The notes: generated by a model from the letters alone, not told the origin. 64,000 bases of DNA from Leptasterias polaris (GCA_037783415.1 JAZGTN010000073.1:3906001-3970000), one strand, 5' to 3'; shown: positions 22,905 through 35,775, counted from the first letter of the stretch. Numbers and translations are program-made.

Positions 22905-24685
22905 GCACTCAATGTTTAACAGGCAGGGTGCAGAGGGTGGCTAGCAAGTTCCTTTATTTTCCCCCCAATTCTCCAAGCAAACAACAAACCAAAGGTACCG
23001 CTGAATAAAGTCATAATTCACACCGTAATGGTATCGTTCGAGTCTAAACTATTTTGCTTCTAAACGGGTCACCTGTCAACATGGCCTGCTTGACCGTGGG
23101 CTGTTCACCGGCCGAACGCACTGTGCTCGTGAACCCGTAAGACTACTGCAAAATACCCCCGTTCTTCCGAGGTACACTAACAGTCGACGGACGTGACGGG
23201 CAACATGTAACCTTCAATTTCGCCAATCAGTTTTGTCATCACAATTTCTTTGTTGTTTTTGTTGGGGCCGATCTTTGTGGAATGCTGATCGATCACTTTC
23301 GCTGAAAAACGACGATCTGACACTTAGATGTCGCCTTCAAAATGGCAGACTTTGACCTCCACGAATTGCATTGCATTCATTGAGAACAATTCGGTTAAAA
23401 ATAGAAGTTCTTTCACCTTCAAAAAACTGGACAGCAAATTAAAATAATACAATAGTTCAATGGCAGGGACTGTGGACGAAAAGCGCTGCTCGTGCCAACT
23501 CTCATTGAAAGAAAACTTCCGTGTCTCAGAATTGAACAGAAAAAAGAATATTCAGAGAATCTTTTTATTCTGGTTGTAAAGCTATAAGGACTCTCAGAAC
23601 GGGGAACCTAATCACTGTACTAGCCAAGAACCCCATGGAGAGAAGACAAGGAAGGAAGTTTCAGTTCCAGATGTGGGAGGAAAAAGATAAATCCTGGTGA
23701 ATTTTACATGTGGAGTCTTTTATTTGGTTTAGTCATGGTTTCATTGCGACAACGATCATCCCAGAAATTAAATTTGCTACTGGTGTTTGCAGTGGGTGGG
23801 CTTGGAGAATGCCAGGAATCCAAAGCGGTAAAGGGGTGCCCGAGTGATACCGAGGACGTTCGACTCGTCCTCGATGTTTTTATCTGCTGCCCTACAATAG
23901 CCATGTTCATTTTCTCCACCTACAAATCAACGTAACGAAACTGAAGCTGGACGGGTAAAATGGTCTGGTACAGTAATGAGCTGCATTCCATACTTCTTTA
24001 GTAACACAGGGGACAAGACAGAAAAGATGTGGCGACATTATAAAACCTATATGAAGTCCTCGGTTTAGACAACAGTTCGCAAACGTGTGTGTCCACCTGG
24101 TCACTTGTTCGCTGAACATAAATTCCCGCCTCCAGAAATCCCCAACACACAGAAATGCTGGAACACTTTCAAAAGAGTAGGGTGGGGTGGGGGGGGGCAA
24201 AGTCAAAGAACATTAAAAGGGCCCTCCTTCCATCATTGGGAAAATATTTAAATAACTTAGTGTAGAAGGGATGTTTTGGGGTCTCATTTGGGGGAGTGCT
24301 ACCTTTCCACTGGTGGGTGGGGGATGGTTGTGGTGCCGACGCCCCCACCCTCCCCCAGCTTCCCCCGGACCGCTACTGATGCCCACGTAGGCCTACACCA
24401 CTCACCCAAACGGAAAAGGTGTTTGTAATGTCAAGGGCAAACAAGTTGAACATTTCGCAGAAAAGTGTTCGCGGATTAACATTATCAAATTCCGAAGTTG
24501 AACCCGGAGGAAAATAGGTCAAACTGTTTTACCTGACTGGGCTGTTTCGAGAGGGAACGTATAGTTTGATCCGTTCAGTAGGAGGTAATGGACCCTCTTC
24601 GAAGGGTGGGGGACAGAGAGCAGAGGCAGTGGCGTAACTGGGGGAAATCCGGGGGGGGGGGCAAGCAGGGGCAAAGACATAATTC
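22905..24685. other. No supported gene apart from the SINE fragment at 23588-23702
   Basis: Open frames at 23704-23935 on both strands look protein-like in composition but lack consistent splice sites. Confidence 0.4.
23588..23702 (-). mobile_element. SINE (type B) tail fragment
   Basis: AAGGACTCTCAGAACGG, AGCCAAGAACCCCATGGAGAG and CCAGATGTGGGAGGAAAAAG match the body; the tRNA head is missing. Confidence 0.65.
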
Positions 24686-24689
24686 CGGT

Positions 24690-24945
24690 CTTGACATTTG
24701 CGTCCTTGAGCAATGTATACTTTACCATAATTGCTTTGTCCTTCGGATGGGAATCCCGTGTACTAGGATTAGTACGGTAGTTTGCGTAGAACGAACATTA
24801 TTAGTGGAAGAGTATGATCTGATTCACATGGCAAGCACCCTTGCTTATACTTTTATAGGTTTCCTCGGGCTGGCGAGCTACAGTGATTAAGTTCACTCAT
24901 GAGGCATCCTTGGTTTCATTACCAGAAATATACAATTAATAAATC
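24690..24945 (+). mobile_element. SINE (type A), 5'-truncated
   Basis: It lacks the tRNA head but keeps CCTTGAGCAATGTATAC, ATTGCTTTGTCCTTCGGATG, GCAAGCACCCTTGCTTA and GAGGCATCCTTGGTTTCATT. Confidence 0.75.
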
Positions 24946-25616
24946 ATTTAGGGCATGTTTTTGGTCTCATTTTAGGGGAGCAAGAGGGAGGGCAAGGATT
25001 CTGAGCTGGGGCCGTCACGCTCTTAACGCCACTGAGCAGAAAATCGCAAAAGATCATCTCTTTTGCAGCAGATAAATCTCCTTCCTTTTCGGTGCGTCGA
25101 TTCAGGTGCCCTCACCCCTAACCCCTTGTGTCAACTTCATAATAAGATCTCACAGTCCTAATTCAGAATCGGAAACACTCCCAAATTACAACACTCAATT
25201 GACAGGATTAGTACTCGTTCGAAGTGATACGACAGGCCCGTGGGGCTGGGGGTGTCTTGTGGGTGTGAACAGACTCGCTTCGGGCCTGGGCGTTTCTCAA
25301 TTTTTCGTTTTATTTCAGATTTCACAGGCCTTAAAAAACAGTCTGAAATATTGACGCATCGGAACGGGCCAGCCGTTGGTACAAGTTGCCATTTGAGCAG
25401 ACGTGACCCCACTTGTTGATCATTCAATTTAATGATCTGTTTTCCGAATTTGTTTGGTTGTTTTCTTCCTCTCGCGCGGGGTGAGTTTTGGACGAAATGA
25501 GACAGTGGCTCATCATGGAGCCAGTCAATAGCAGTTTTGTCAACGTCTTGTTTGTACCAGCGAATTGAAGAGTTTTTTGACCGGTCCTCGGGTGTTTTAA
25601 CTTTGATGAAGAGGCT

Positions 25617-26046
25617 TGCTGGTTGGTGGCTTGCTGTTTGGTGGCTTGCTATGTGTTGGCTAGCTGTCTTGTGGCTGGCTGTCTGGTGGCTGGCTGTCTT
25701 GTGGCTGGCTGTCTTGTGGCTGGCTGTCTTGTGGCTGGCTGTCTGGTGGCTGGCTGTCTTGTGGCTGGCTGTCTTGTGGCTGGCTGTCTGGTGGCTGGCT
25801 GTCTTGTGGCTGGCTGTCTGGTGGCTGGCTGTTTGTGGCTGGCTGTCTTGTGGCTGGCTGTTTGTGGCTGGCTGTTTGTGGCTGGCTGTCTTGTGGCTGG
25901 CTGTCTTGTGGCTGGCTGTCTGGTGGCTGGCTGTTTGTGGCTGGCTGTCTTGTGGCTGGCTGTCGTTGTGGCTGGCTGTCTGGTGGCTGGCTGTTTGTGG
26001 CTGGGTGGCTTGCTGTCTGTTGGCTTGCTGTCTGGTGGCTTGTTGT
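25617..26046. repeat. 15-bp minisatellite (GTGGCTGGCTGTCTT)
   Basis: About 28 copies of GTGGCTGGCTGTCTT or its GTCTG and GTTT variants. The 15-bp period keeps several frames open on both strands (pentapeptides such as LWLAV or ATRQP). Some 14-bp units break the frame. I treat it as non-coding. Confidence 0.9.
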
Positions 26047-26049
26047 ATG

Positions 26050-27485
26050 GCAGCAAGTATTTGATATGTTGATGCAGTGACGGTTTTCTGGATTTATGCA
26101 TTTTTCTTTGTTGGCATCTGTGCACAGTTTCATGAAGAGTGTGATCTGGGTTAGTTAGAGGCCTTCTGGCCGTCTGCGAGGCATTGTGACTCCCGTCTGA
26201 TGTCCCCAGGTACAAATCCCAGCCAAGACTGGCACCATCTGTGAGTCTAATACACCCGGACATAAAGACCAGGATGGGGTTAGTATGTGGGCCTACCTCC
26301 TTCTAGGCTCATGCACCACTTTCGAAAAAATAAATAAATAACCAAAAATGTGATCCTTTATTCCGACACAACTTTACCGGATCGGAAGTGACTACCGGAA
26401 TCCAAAAAAGAAAAAAAGAACACACAATGGAAACAGCATCGTGTTTATTCGACAAACAAAGGAACTATGTAAAATATGTTGAAGTCCCCTGTGACCATAA
26501 AAGATCTTTCTCGCCTAGGTGAACTGCACAACATGATGGCATTTGTCAGAAACCATCGAAGTGAACACACACTGAACAAGTCGATTGTTTGAGGTGACAA
26601 AATCATTAGGCATCAAAGCGGAAGTTTATATTTACCCAACGCGGTTGTGCAAAATGTTGCACATACCGCGTAATAATAAAATGCTCTCGTTTGATTGTCA
26701 TAAAAGAGAGTCGTTGAACGCCGGTTTTTAATGCGGTCAATGATGCCAATGTACTATATGCGGACGTTATTGTAAACCATGGTGAGAGATTGTCATAACT
26801 AAAACACTAATTAGTAATACTCACACTGAGTGAATTTGATAACTAAGTTATGACAACAAAATTTTGCTGAGCATAAATAAATCTCACTTAGCGGTGACAG
26901 GATAACCAACATAGACCCTTTACGAAGGATTGGGTTGGGCTGTAGACTTGGACGACTCGACCCCTTGCACCAAGGTCACACAACTTAAAAAGTACCACAA
27001 TATTTACAGGTGTGTTAAAATGATACGAACGAAAAGACAACATAACAATGTAAAAAAAGATACAAATGCATTTAATAGTGTCGGTGCGAAATTTAACAGC
27101 AAAGAAAGGACCTTGCAACCTTAACCAAAGAGACTCATCAAAAACGGACCACACATTCTCATCAGAAAACCTCATAAGTTTATTTAAATATTTATTTATT
27201 TATGTTGTTCCTTGGATACTTCTTCGTTTCCGGAGGAAAGACCACACACGTCCAAGAATGAGGACGCCCTTACCCACTTGTTATCATATCATCAATAAAC
27301 GTCACCTTATCATTTCATTTGACATCTTGCCGTAGAATATTTGCGCTATCTGTATAATATTTGTTTCTCTATATTGCATAGCTCGAGTTTCCAGGATATC
27401 TCCACTGTAGACCACATGGTTATGTACTTCTTCTAAAAGTCTATAAACGTTTACAGGAACCGGAAATAATCTTCGACGAGACCTA
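26050..27485. other. No supported gene; possible SINE tail at 26160-26330
   Basis: GTACAAATCCCAGCC at 26210 resembles a box B and AAATAAATAAATAACC at 26329 a tail, but no box A is clear. Confidence 0.4.
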
Positions 27486-27490
27486 AACAA

Positions 27491-27720
27491 TATAGATAGT
27501 TCCCAGTAGACGCCATCTTTACGGGCAAATCGCATTTTGGCTTGCAGGCGCGTCAAGCGCTCAAATTATTAACGCAGCCGCGTCGTTCACTAACCAATCA
27601 TGCAATGAGTTTGGTGAAATGTGCGCGTGCTGCACGCCGTTCTCACGCGTAACGCATGACTGTGTGTTCCAAATTGCCCGTAAAGATGGCCGATTTACGT
27701 CATACTGCAACCTATCTATA
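27491..27720. mobile_element. 230-bp MITE, copy 1
   Basis: It begins TATAGATAG and ends CTATCTATA, with a second inverted pair CCATCTTTACGGGCAAAT near the left end and ATTTGCCCGTAAAGATGG-like sequence (one change) near the right. The interior is CpG-rich (ACGCAGCCGCGTCG). The same 230 bp occurs inverted at 62248-62477. Confidence 0.85.
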
Positions 27721-27762
27721 GCTTTGCATGGTGTGGAAAATAAGAAGTTACTGCAACTTATT

Positions 27763-27886
27763 AGTAAACTTGCGGGTACAAATATGTGTACATTTCTTTT
27801 GGGGGGGAGTGTTGGCTCTGAGAAGAGCCGGTGTCAGGTCTCGACGTTTGGAACAGTATGCTCTGCTCGTTTCAGGAGAATTAACA
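27763..27886. mobile_element. Partial copy of the AGTAAACTTGCGGG element
   Basis: It shares AGTAAACTTGCGGGTACAA, AGAGCCGGTGT..GGTCTCGACGTTT and CTCTGCTCG with 18368-18581. The right end is missing. It lies 42 bp beyond the 230-bp MITE at 27491-27720. Confidence 0.7.
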
Positions 27887-27889
27887 AAA

Positions 27890-29400
27890 ACAATTATTTG
27901 TATGCTTCACTTTTAGGAGCAGACGAGGTTTGGAAATTTAAAAAACTGAAGTGTACATTGCAGTCATTTTCTTATAAAAGTCCGTGTTTGGAAAACACTA
28001 GAATGCATGACTTGTTCGTCGTGAGGTCACTTGTGCAGTGCTAAGGACTCCGGCCAGTGGTCCATAGTGGGCATTTTGTGCCATGTTGTATTAACTTTAC
28101 GTCATACAGAGTACCACATGAGTGCTATTGCTTCTCGCAAAGGCAATCATGAAAATATAGTATTTACATCAAAATTAATTAGGACACAAGGAGATACTAA
28201 GAAAGCCCGTCCTCCTAACTAAGACCCCAATCACCAGTCCATATACCGGAAGATCTTTACCTCGTTGGAACATGGCGTGCTCAGTGACACAAGCCGAAAG
28301 TTTGACCCCCCTAAAAAAATATATATCACAAAAGTAGCCTCAGTTGTAACGTTTGTTCGAGAATTAGGTCAGCGTTTTGTTTTTTTATTTTCCCTGGGGG
28401 AAATTAGTGTATACTCTCTGCCTGGAGTCTTGGTAACAGACACGGGTGCCAGACTATGGAGGAGTCGTGAATTATCAGTCAAAGATGCCGACGGGCGATA
28501 AATAAAATGTGCAATGTGAATTACCGAGTGAGGCCAACGTAGAAAATTAATTAGCAGCTACGCGCCATTAAGTCGTTATGGCGGGAAAACTGGAATTGAA
28601 CCGATGCATGTCTTGGGTTCGCGTTGGCGCGAACGCTGAAATTGAACCGGCGAGACACCTCGGAATGCTAGCCACGCTCCCGGCCCAGCGGAGATTATGA
28701 GTGAAATGATATGCACAACTAATATTTTACTGAGAGGAATCCTAAACGGTCTGTTTAATCTCTCTAGTACTCTATAGCTGGGTGAGAGAAAAAAATTAAT
28801 AGGCGAACGATATTGTCATTCTGTAACTTTTTTTTTTGCCGGGGCTAGGCCTAGCCTTCTGATGGATGAGCTAGGACATTCCACCATGGTGACATGTTTA
28901 CACGGGTTCGAGGTCTACACGGGATAAGGCGACAAGCCTCACCCACTGAAGTCCCTAGTACAACCATTTGCGTTTGTTTTATTTTTAACAAACAGAACTT
29001 CAATTTATTTAGTTTAGTCATTTATCTTTTTGACGAATCGAAATTGGAGAATCTTTAATAAGCTTCATAGGCATTGGTGTAATGGGGGGGGGGGGGGGGG
29101 GGGCACAAAAACAACTGGGGGAATTTGAAGGACGAGACCATTGTGTGCTTAAATCTCATTGGGTTTGGGGCAAGGGCACTTGCAAAATCAAGAACAAAAT
29201 CTAAGGTACAATATCTGCGGTTATAAACCATGAAGGAAATTGCTGTCCTCCATTGGTAGACACGGAGTAAGTGTGTTCTCCCTTAACAGTGGTCCGCTAG
29301 ACAAAGTTAAAACAACCGAGGACCGGTCAAAAAACTCTCCAAATGGTCCGGCTGGCTAGCATCCCTATTTAATATGAAACATGAAATAATTTTGGGTTGA
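27890..29400. other. No supported feature besides a G20 tract at 29084-29103
   Basis: No exon or repeat recognised. Confidence 0.45.
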
Positions 29401-29417
29401 ACAAAGAAAATTGACCG

Positions 29418-29486
29418 TAGATCAGGATTTGAACCTGCGACCTCTGGAAACGTGCCGGCGCTTTACCAACTGAGTTATCTCACCCT
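29418..29486 (-). repeat. tRNA-like repeat, copy 2
   Basis: The minus strand has AACTCAGTTGGTAAAGCGCC and GTCGCAGGTTCAAATCC. Part of the anticodon loop is deleted. The same TTGAACAAAGA flank follows on the + strand left side. Confidence 0.6.
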
Positions 29487-29904
29487 ATTTATTATGTCAA
29501 CATCTTTGTTCAGGGGTGCTATATCTTTGTTCTGTGTGAAATAGGGACTTAGTCTTGTGAAAATGTTGGTGGACCAGTAAAACAGCAAGATAATACGTCA
29601 TGCTGGCCAGTCACTGAAAAAGTTCAGGGCAAACCTTAGTGACGATTTTTCATTACTCCAATACATAGGAGGCGGGGGGGGGGGTCATATATTTGAGCAA
29701 TCGACCCACAGATGAATCGACCCACAGATGAACCTATCTCATTTTCGATTTGATTGATCCTTGTCCACTAAAAGTCCGCTTCCAAGACACGGTGTGACAT
29801 ATCAGTGACCACAAATTAATAATAGGGTGGTTTGGCTCGCCGAGTTGTGGCTGACTGCACAACAAAAGTCCAAGAACTTAAACTGGACAACTCAATTAAA
29901 GGGA

Positions 29905-30122
29905 GGGCCATACCTTTGGTAATTACACCAAAAATAAATGACCATACAAACTTACTAGCTTGGTCCAAATAATGATGTTTTGAAACAGTGAAGTTTTTTT
30001 TCCTCCTAATTTACTCATGACTCCGATGACCGACTGAGTTCAACTTCCACATGTTTGTTATTTATTACATGTATGTTGGGTCACATGCAGTTCAGAAACT
30101 GGTCTCTGACAATTACTAATAC
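29905..30122. mobile_element. Degenerate short copy of the same MITE superfamily
   Basis: Left end CCATACCTTTGGTAATTAC, right arm CATGACTCCGATGACCGACTGAG to ACTGGTCTCTGACAATTACT. The central part is deleted. Confidence 0.55.
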
Positions 30123-30124
30123 TC

Positions 30125-30990
30125 TTCGCGAGCATAACCCCTGCAGGTACTTCCACCATGGAGGAAGGAAAAGCTTCCTCCATGCTTCCACTATCTACCC
30201 AACTAAAAACTGAAGGAGTGGTTTACATTCATCTGGGCATAGATGGTACATGTACGGGTCACTGGCCGGAGTCGTACAACGGACAACTTCTCGTGTGCCG
30301 TTGACTGCTTTCAGATTGCCCACCAGTTCACGTAACAGGAATGCGGACCCGTTGTTAAAATCGTTGCGCAATGAACCAGAGCAAAACACATTACGAACGC
30401 AAGACCATTTAAGAAGTCAGTCGACGCCTGCCTGTCAACACTCTCATGCATAACAACAACCGAGATGAGATTTCCGTGCCGTAACCATGACAACGTTGTC
30501 TCCCTCTCTGTCTTCCGGGGATATGAGCATTCTCTAGACAATGGGTGTGTTAGCCGGAAAATGGTATAAAGAATTGTGGATGACACAGAATTATTGTTAA
30601 GTGTTGAGCGGGGAGAAAAACACGACCGGTATAGGCAGGGGGAAAGGGATAGTAGTGGCGCCGTAGATGGTGACACTTGGGCTGGGCCGAGGAACGTTCC
30701 CGATGCCTCTACATTCTGACTTCAGCCATGCGTGGCTTCCTTCCGGAAGACATGCCTTATAAGCTCACAGACGGTATGAAGAAAGATACCAAAAACCACT
30801 CAAGCAGTTACCAACTCGACCTTCGGTAACCCACAATCTATTTGGCTCCATGTCCAACGCTGCTCTTCACTAATAACGCCTAATCCCTTGTTATGAGTAA
30901 GCCGCAAAAAGCCGATTTAAAGGTTGTTGGTTCGAATCCTGAGCTAGTTTGCCTTTTTCTATTCACATCTAAACGAAACTTGATTCATCC
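30125..30990. other. No supported gene; weak SINE-head fragment at 30895-30955
   Basis: GGTTGTTGGTTCGAATCCTG at about 30923-30942 is box B-like; no body follows. Confidence 0.4.
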
Positions 30991-30999
30991 CTTCCTCAT

Positions 31000-31275
31000 T
31001 AAAGGTTTCATAAATTCAGGTTGTGGTTTCGAGGTCGAGTTTCTTTCATGTCTTTGATCTCTGTGGACCCCTAGTTCAAATCCCGCTCCGATGGGTTTGG
31101 GTTCCAGTCCCTATACCTAATCTGTGTTTTCCACAGTTGAGTTATCTCTCCCACATCTAGAATTGAGATTTTTTTAACATCTTCCCTTCACAGGTATCTT
31201 CAAACCTACGGGTTAATACAGTGCAAGGTATTTTTGAAGGTGTCTTGGTTTCATTACCATGCAGAAAGATACGAT
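31000..31275 (+). mobile_element. SINE (type B), diverged copy
   Basis: CTCTGTGGACCCCTAGTTCAA with a box B-like TAGTTCAAATCCC, then TTCCAGTCCCTATACCTAATC and CTCCCACATCTAGAATTGAG. It ends with GTCTTGGTTTCATTACC. The RIPK-proximal copy at 52538 is better preserved. Confidence 0.65.
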
Positions 31276-31326
31276 AAAACTAAACTAATGAATTCTGGCG
31301 CCTATACACCAAGACAAATTCTCTCT

Positions 31327-31707
31327 TTAAAGGCACTGGACACGTTTGGTAATTACTCAAAATATATATTAGCATAAAAACTTACTTGGTAACGAGCAAC
31401 AGAGAGCTGTTTATAGTATAAAACATTGTGAGAAACGACTCCCTCTGAAGTAACGTAGTTTTTGAGAAAGAGGTAATTTCTCACTAAAATATTTGAATCT
31501 GAAAAAGACTTCAGGCCTGAAGCCTTTTTCAGGCATCTGAAAGCACACAAATTTGTGCAACAAGGGTGTTTTTTCTTTCATTATTTTCTTGCAACTTCGA
31601 TGACCAATTGAGCCCAAATTTTCACAGGTTCGTTATTTTATGCATAATTATACACCAAGTGAGAATAATGGTCTTTGACAATTACCAAACGTGTCCAGTG
31701 CCTTTAA
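31327..31707. mobile_element. TTAA-flanked MITE, full length, with 26-bp perfect terminal inverted repeats
   Basis: The left end AGGCACTGGACACGTTTGG is the exact inverse of the right end. Both are flanked by TTAA (31327-31330 and 31704-31707), as expected of piggyBac-like target duplications. The centre (about 31502-31530) is a palindrome around TTCAGGCCTGAA. There is no coding capacity. Related copies: 17129-17521, 29905-30122, 35480-35775, 39945-40145, 41993-42306, 62543-62907. Confidence 0.85.
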
Positions 31708-31709
31708 AA

Positions 31710-34700
31710 AAGATAAACTGAGAATGTCTCACTCGTGGATTAGGTATTCGTATAGACTTTGTGACACTCTATAGATGATGAATATTATTGGGGGGGGGGG
31801 GGAGTGATTGGAAACTTTGCATGGTTGGAAAAAACAGCCAAGAAATTTGTGGCGACACAGTCAGAATCCTTGAATGAGTTGTGGCGGTTCTGTAACCACA
31901 CAACGTTTCGATCTGATCATCTTCAAGAAAAAAAAACACAAAGTAGAAATAATGATGAAAGGTTTAGGTCTACATAAACAAATTGAACGTCAGAGGCTGA
32001 GCTGGCCTTCAGACACCTGGCCCCAGGATGATGCCCAAATCATCACTGACGTTCGCACTTGCCTGGTTACCATGAACCGACTGTGACAGCCACATAAAAG
32101 GGCGGGAAAGATGCCTACATTACTAGAATTACACTTTGGCGTCATGTTTTATGTACTTTTCTATTATTAAGCGTTCCAACGCCATAAAGTGCCTAAGTAC
32201 ATGACAAAGGGGTCCCTAATACTTGTTCAGGGCGGTTAACGTCATCGAATTACACTTCACTTTAATACTTGAAGTTTTTGTATTGCCTCCAAACATAAAA
32301 AAGTTCTAATACCTGGAAGAAGTATGCCACAAAAGTTGGGTTTACAAACTGTGAAGAAAAAAAAGGTTGAGTCCCCAAACGAGTGCGCCGGCACGCAGTC
32401 TTAGCTCCCCCGACTCCTGTGCGAGCTCCCTGGGCCCGATTATGCGGTTTAGTTAGCGCACACACCCCGGGGGCATCTCTACTATTTAATCACGGGAGCA
32501 AACAATGCAGCGCACAATAGCAATGACTGGCAACAAGTCAACATGGAGACAATGGGGGCGGGTCCTAGCCTACATGGGTGAACTTCGGTCCTCCTGAGCG
32601 GGTATTGGCCAGCACGGCTCAATGAGATTGGATGATTATTTGGAGGCGAAGGTCCACGGTCAGCAAAGCTCCAATAGTCAAAACTTTTAAGAAACAGCCC
32701 CGTAAATTTCCCACTAAAAAGTTAATAATGTGAACATCTTGGTGATGTTTTCAAGAATCAGTATATTTTGACCGTTTTGAGACAAAATGGGAAGGGGAGG
32801 GAAACGTTTGGGAGAATGGGTAGGATAAGACGAGCTGATGGAAGGGGAATGGATTGATGGTTTCGTAGTAAGAGCAGTTGGCAGAAAAGCTTGTAATTAG
32901 TGAAAGTGTTTATATTATGATATCATCATCATTTATGATGTGTTCATCCAGACCTTCCCTAATGAAAACGCAACTCTTCTCTCATAGGCTGTGCAAGTCT
33001 CACACGTATTCGAACTGCAGAACCAAGTTGGTCCCAACCATATCGAGTCTTACTTGACGCAATTCAGTTTCTTCAAATACTCATCAGTAACGTTGAGCTA
33101 TAAAAAAAAAAGTAGGATATTAAGTATCTTATTGTTGGCGAAGTAAAATTTAGCAAAGAAATATATAAAAAATGAGGTAAGTTTCACAAATCAACAAAGA
33201 AAACCCGAAAACAATACTTGACCTCCCTTTCCGGTATAATTTTGTACTAAGAATTTTGCCCAACTGACGTTCGTGTTGTCATCACAATTCTCATTGGAGA
33301 ATCTGACTATGCAGACTTGAGGTGGAGACTATACAACCGTAACCTGACAGACACTGGGGAAAAAAGAAGATAAATTGCTAGGTCGTTGAGCCTTTAGTTG
33401 GTGGCAGTGCTCCCCGTAGATTGGGACAAAAACACGGCATGCCGTCCCCTTGTGTCGGTCTGGTGGATGCTCATTAGGAGGACAAACCTCGTATTATTAT
33501 AGACGAGCCAACCTCCCATGTTGCTTTACACGGGGAAATGACTTACTTCTGACACTTAAAGGGAATGTCTATAGGCACATATAATAATTGAAATAGCTTC
33601 TCCAGAAGAAGAAACAAATGTTTCCAAGGCAATTTGTTCAAGTTTACATCTTGGCCGGAGGTATGCGATGCAAACGGACAATATACACACGTGTAGGAGG
33701 AGAGCATGGTGTTATGATGACAATCGAGGCAACTTTGCAACTTTGAAGTGGATTGGCGCGTAATCACTCCTTTTCGATTATACTCTTGAGCACCTTTTTC
33801 TTTTCCCCCTTTTCTTGGAAATAAGAAAGGATGTGACCACAACCTCCAGGTGCATAACCCTGCTTACTTAAAAGCTATCAGACAAACACTATAAACATCA
33901 GGTTTGAATTGTTGAATAGTGGCTCTACACTCTACGGAGCTCTGAAAGTGCCATTCAACTTGTTGAGATCCTGGGATAATTTTACTAAACGTTGATGACA
34001 TCATAAACGTAAGATGACGACATCCCGACATCATTTATAATCATGGAGTATGGAGCATATGGCAATGGCCATTATGTTTCAAATACCGCAGCCCAGGAAA
34101 CTCTCAACTAGTTGTCGGTCACAATTTGAAAACATCAATGTCGATTATTCTAAAATTTAGATTAACTACTGCAACACTTCTGTTTCAGCTATCTTCTGTG
34201 GACAAGTGAGTTTCCGTTCTCACGGTTACATTCTCTTGAGAAAAAAGCCTTTGAAGACAAAATTGTTCTTTCTTTTGTCGTAATAAGGTTCAAAGCGAAC
34301 CCAATAATGCTGTTTGGAGCCGTTTCCATTGAGAAGTGATCCACAAGCTCGCACCAAATCGTTTTTTCTTTTACCATTTTTTGATAAAATGCAAAAGATG
34401 CCGAGACCACCGCCATTTTGTCTAGCACCCCGAGGGCACGGCGAACGTTTTGATAAAAGAGCGCAGCACACTTGATCTGAGCTAGGAGCACCAGCTTATG
34501 TAGACCACGCACACTCTCATCCGATTCCTCGACGCGATAAGCGACCATTTTGCTTCTGGTGATGTATGCGATTGACAGGAGGAAGAAAGGAACTCGATCA
34601 TCAGACCGAATGTCAGAAACTCTCCGGAAAAATTAGCGGTAACGGGCGGGGGGAAAAAAATCAATAAACAGGAGAGGTTGCCCGCCCATTGACGACGGTT

Positions 34701-34985
34701 TGATGCTCGGGGGACTACCGTCTCGTGCCAAACTTGTTGGCATCTAGAGTAGAACTTTCTCTCAAATCGACTTGCTAAAACAACTTTTGAGTGAGCAAGA
34801 ACACCGTTCTTCTCAACCATGATTCATCTTTAATTCTATTCTGAAAAATCCTCCAAAATACAGAAAGTAGACAGAAGTGAGAGTACCACATTGAACAATA
34901 TTGTAACAAATGCGCTAATAAGTTATAGATAGTTAATGTTTTCTCTCGTATGATGTCTTTCATTGTGTTTGGTATTTACTTAAAT
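31710..34985. other. No supported gene
   Basis: Contains a retroelement-end-like motif on the minus strand at 31890-31930 (GAAGATGATCAGATCGAAAC) and otherwise nothing recognised. Open frames at 34189-34820 (-) overlap and look random. Confidence 0.4.
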
Positions 34986-35052
34986 GTTCGGCACCCCCCC
35001 CCCCCCCCCCCACGAACAAAGATATTGACAAAATTGGGAAACCTCCAACCTA

Positions 35053-35128
35053 GGGCTATAGATAGCTCAGTTGGTAGAGCGCCGGCACATTAATCCGGAG
35101 GTCGTTGGTTCAAATCCCGCTCTAGTCT
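35053..35128 (+). repeat. tRNA-like repeat, copy 3
   Basis: AGCTCAGTTGGTAGAGCGCC then GTTGGTTCAAATCCC. The anticodon position would read ATT, and the acceptor pairs only with wobbles (GGGCTA/TAGTCT). It ends with CTTTGTTCAACCC, the same flank as copies 1 and 2 in reverse. Best seen as a SINE-like head, not an active tRNA gene. Confidence 0.6.
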
Positions 35129-35479
35129 TTATGTCTTTGTTCAACCCGAAATCTTTTGTATCTTGATTTGAAACTCTGTTTACACCACTCAATCTGCTTA
35201 ACTTACAGTAATTTTCTGCCAACATAATTACATTGGTGTTGTTTTAACTATAAGATGTTAATTTTGATTTTTCTCTAATGTTGAAACACCCATGGTGTCT
35301 ACTTGAACATCCCAGTTTTTGCAGCGTACAGGACTCTCTCGCGTTGGATTTGTGGGGTTCGTGGCACTTCTCTGATTCCAAAAACGTCCCTCATTATGTA
35401 GGCTTGTTCCTCTATTGGTAAGATCGAAAAACACAATAGTTCACAGATTCACACATAACTTACATGATTTAAAGTAAGT

Positions 35480-35775
35480 AATGGTAGAAAGGGTTCCTTA
35501 AAATATTTCTGCCTAAAATGCTATCGTTTCTGAGAAATGAGTAAAACAATAGTTTTTATCGCGCGCGATAAAAACTCGATGTTTGAAAAACAGAAAACAC
35601 ATAAGGTCTCTTTTCAGTTTCACTATTTTCTCGTGACCTCGATGACCAATTGAGCTCAAATTTTCACAGGTTTGTTATTTCATGTACATGTACATGTCTG
35701 TGGTTGATTACACAAAACATGAACACTGTCTGTGATTATTTTGTCAGCTCTACCAATCCTGTATAATACCTTTAA
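35480..35775. mobile_element. Related MITE with central perfect 26-bp palindrome
   Basis: The right arm (CTCGATGACCAATTGAGCTC, TTTTCACAGGTTTGTTATTTC, CTCTACCAATCCTGTATAATACC) matches 16440-16575 and, more distantly, the 31.3-kb MITE. The centre at 35551-35576 is a perfect palindrome around ATCGCGCGCGAT. Confidence 0.55.

Noticed and set aside
23704..23935. Protein-like minus-strand frame after a TTTGTAG acceptor (GENEHGYCRAADKNIEDESN)
   Set aside because: It ends in a stop without donor, competing frames are equally open, and it lies next to a SINE fragment.
25649..26263. 204-codon Gln/Pro/Thr-rich frame on the minus strand as a structural or antifreeze-like protein
   Set aside because: Entirely explained by the 15-bp minisatellite.
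34189..34820. Overlapping minus-strand frames of 112-119 codons
   Set aside because: No domain resemblance, no splice consistency, composition like intergenic sequence.
35053..35128. Functional tRNA gene
   Set aside because: Acceptor stem relies on wobble pairs, T stem mispairs, and flanks are shared with two other copies, as in a mobile element.
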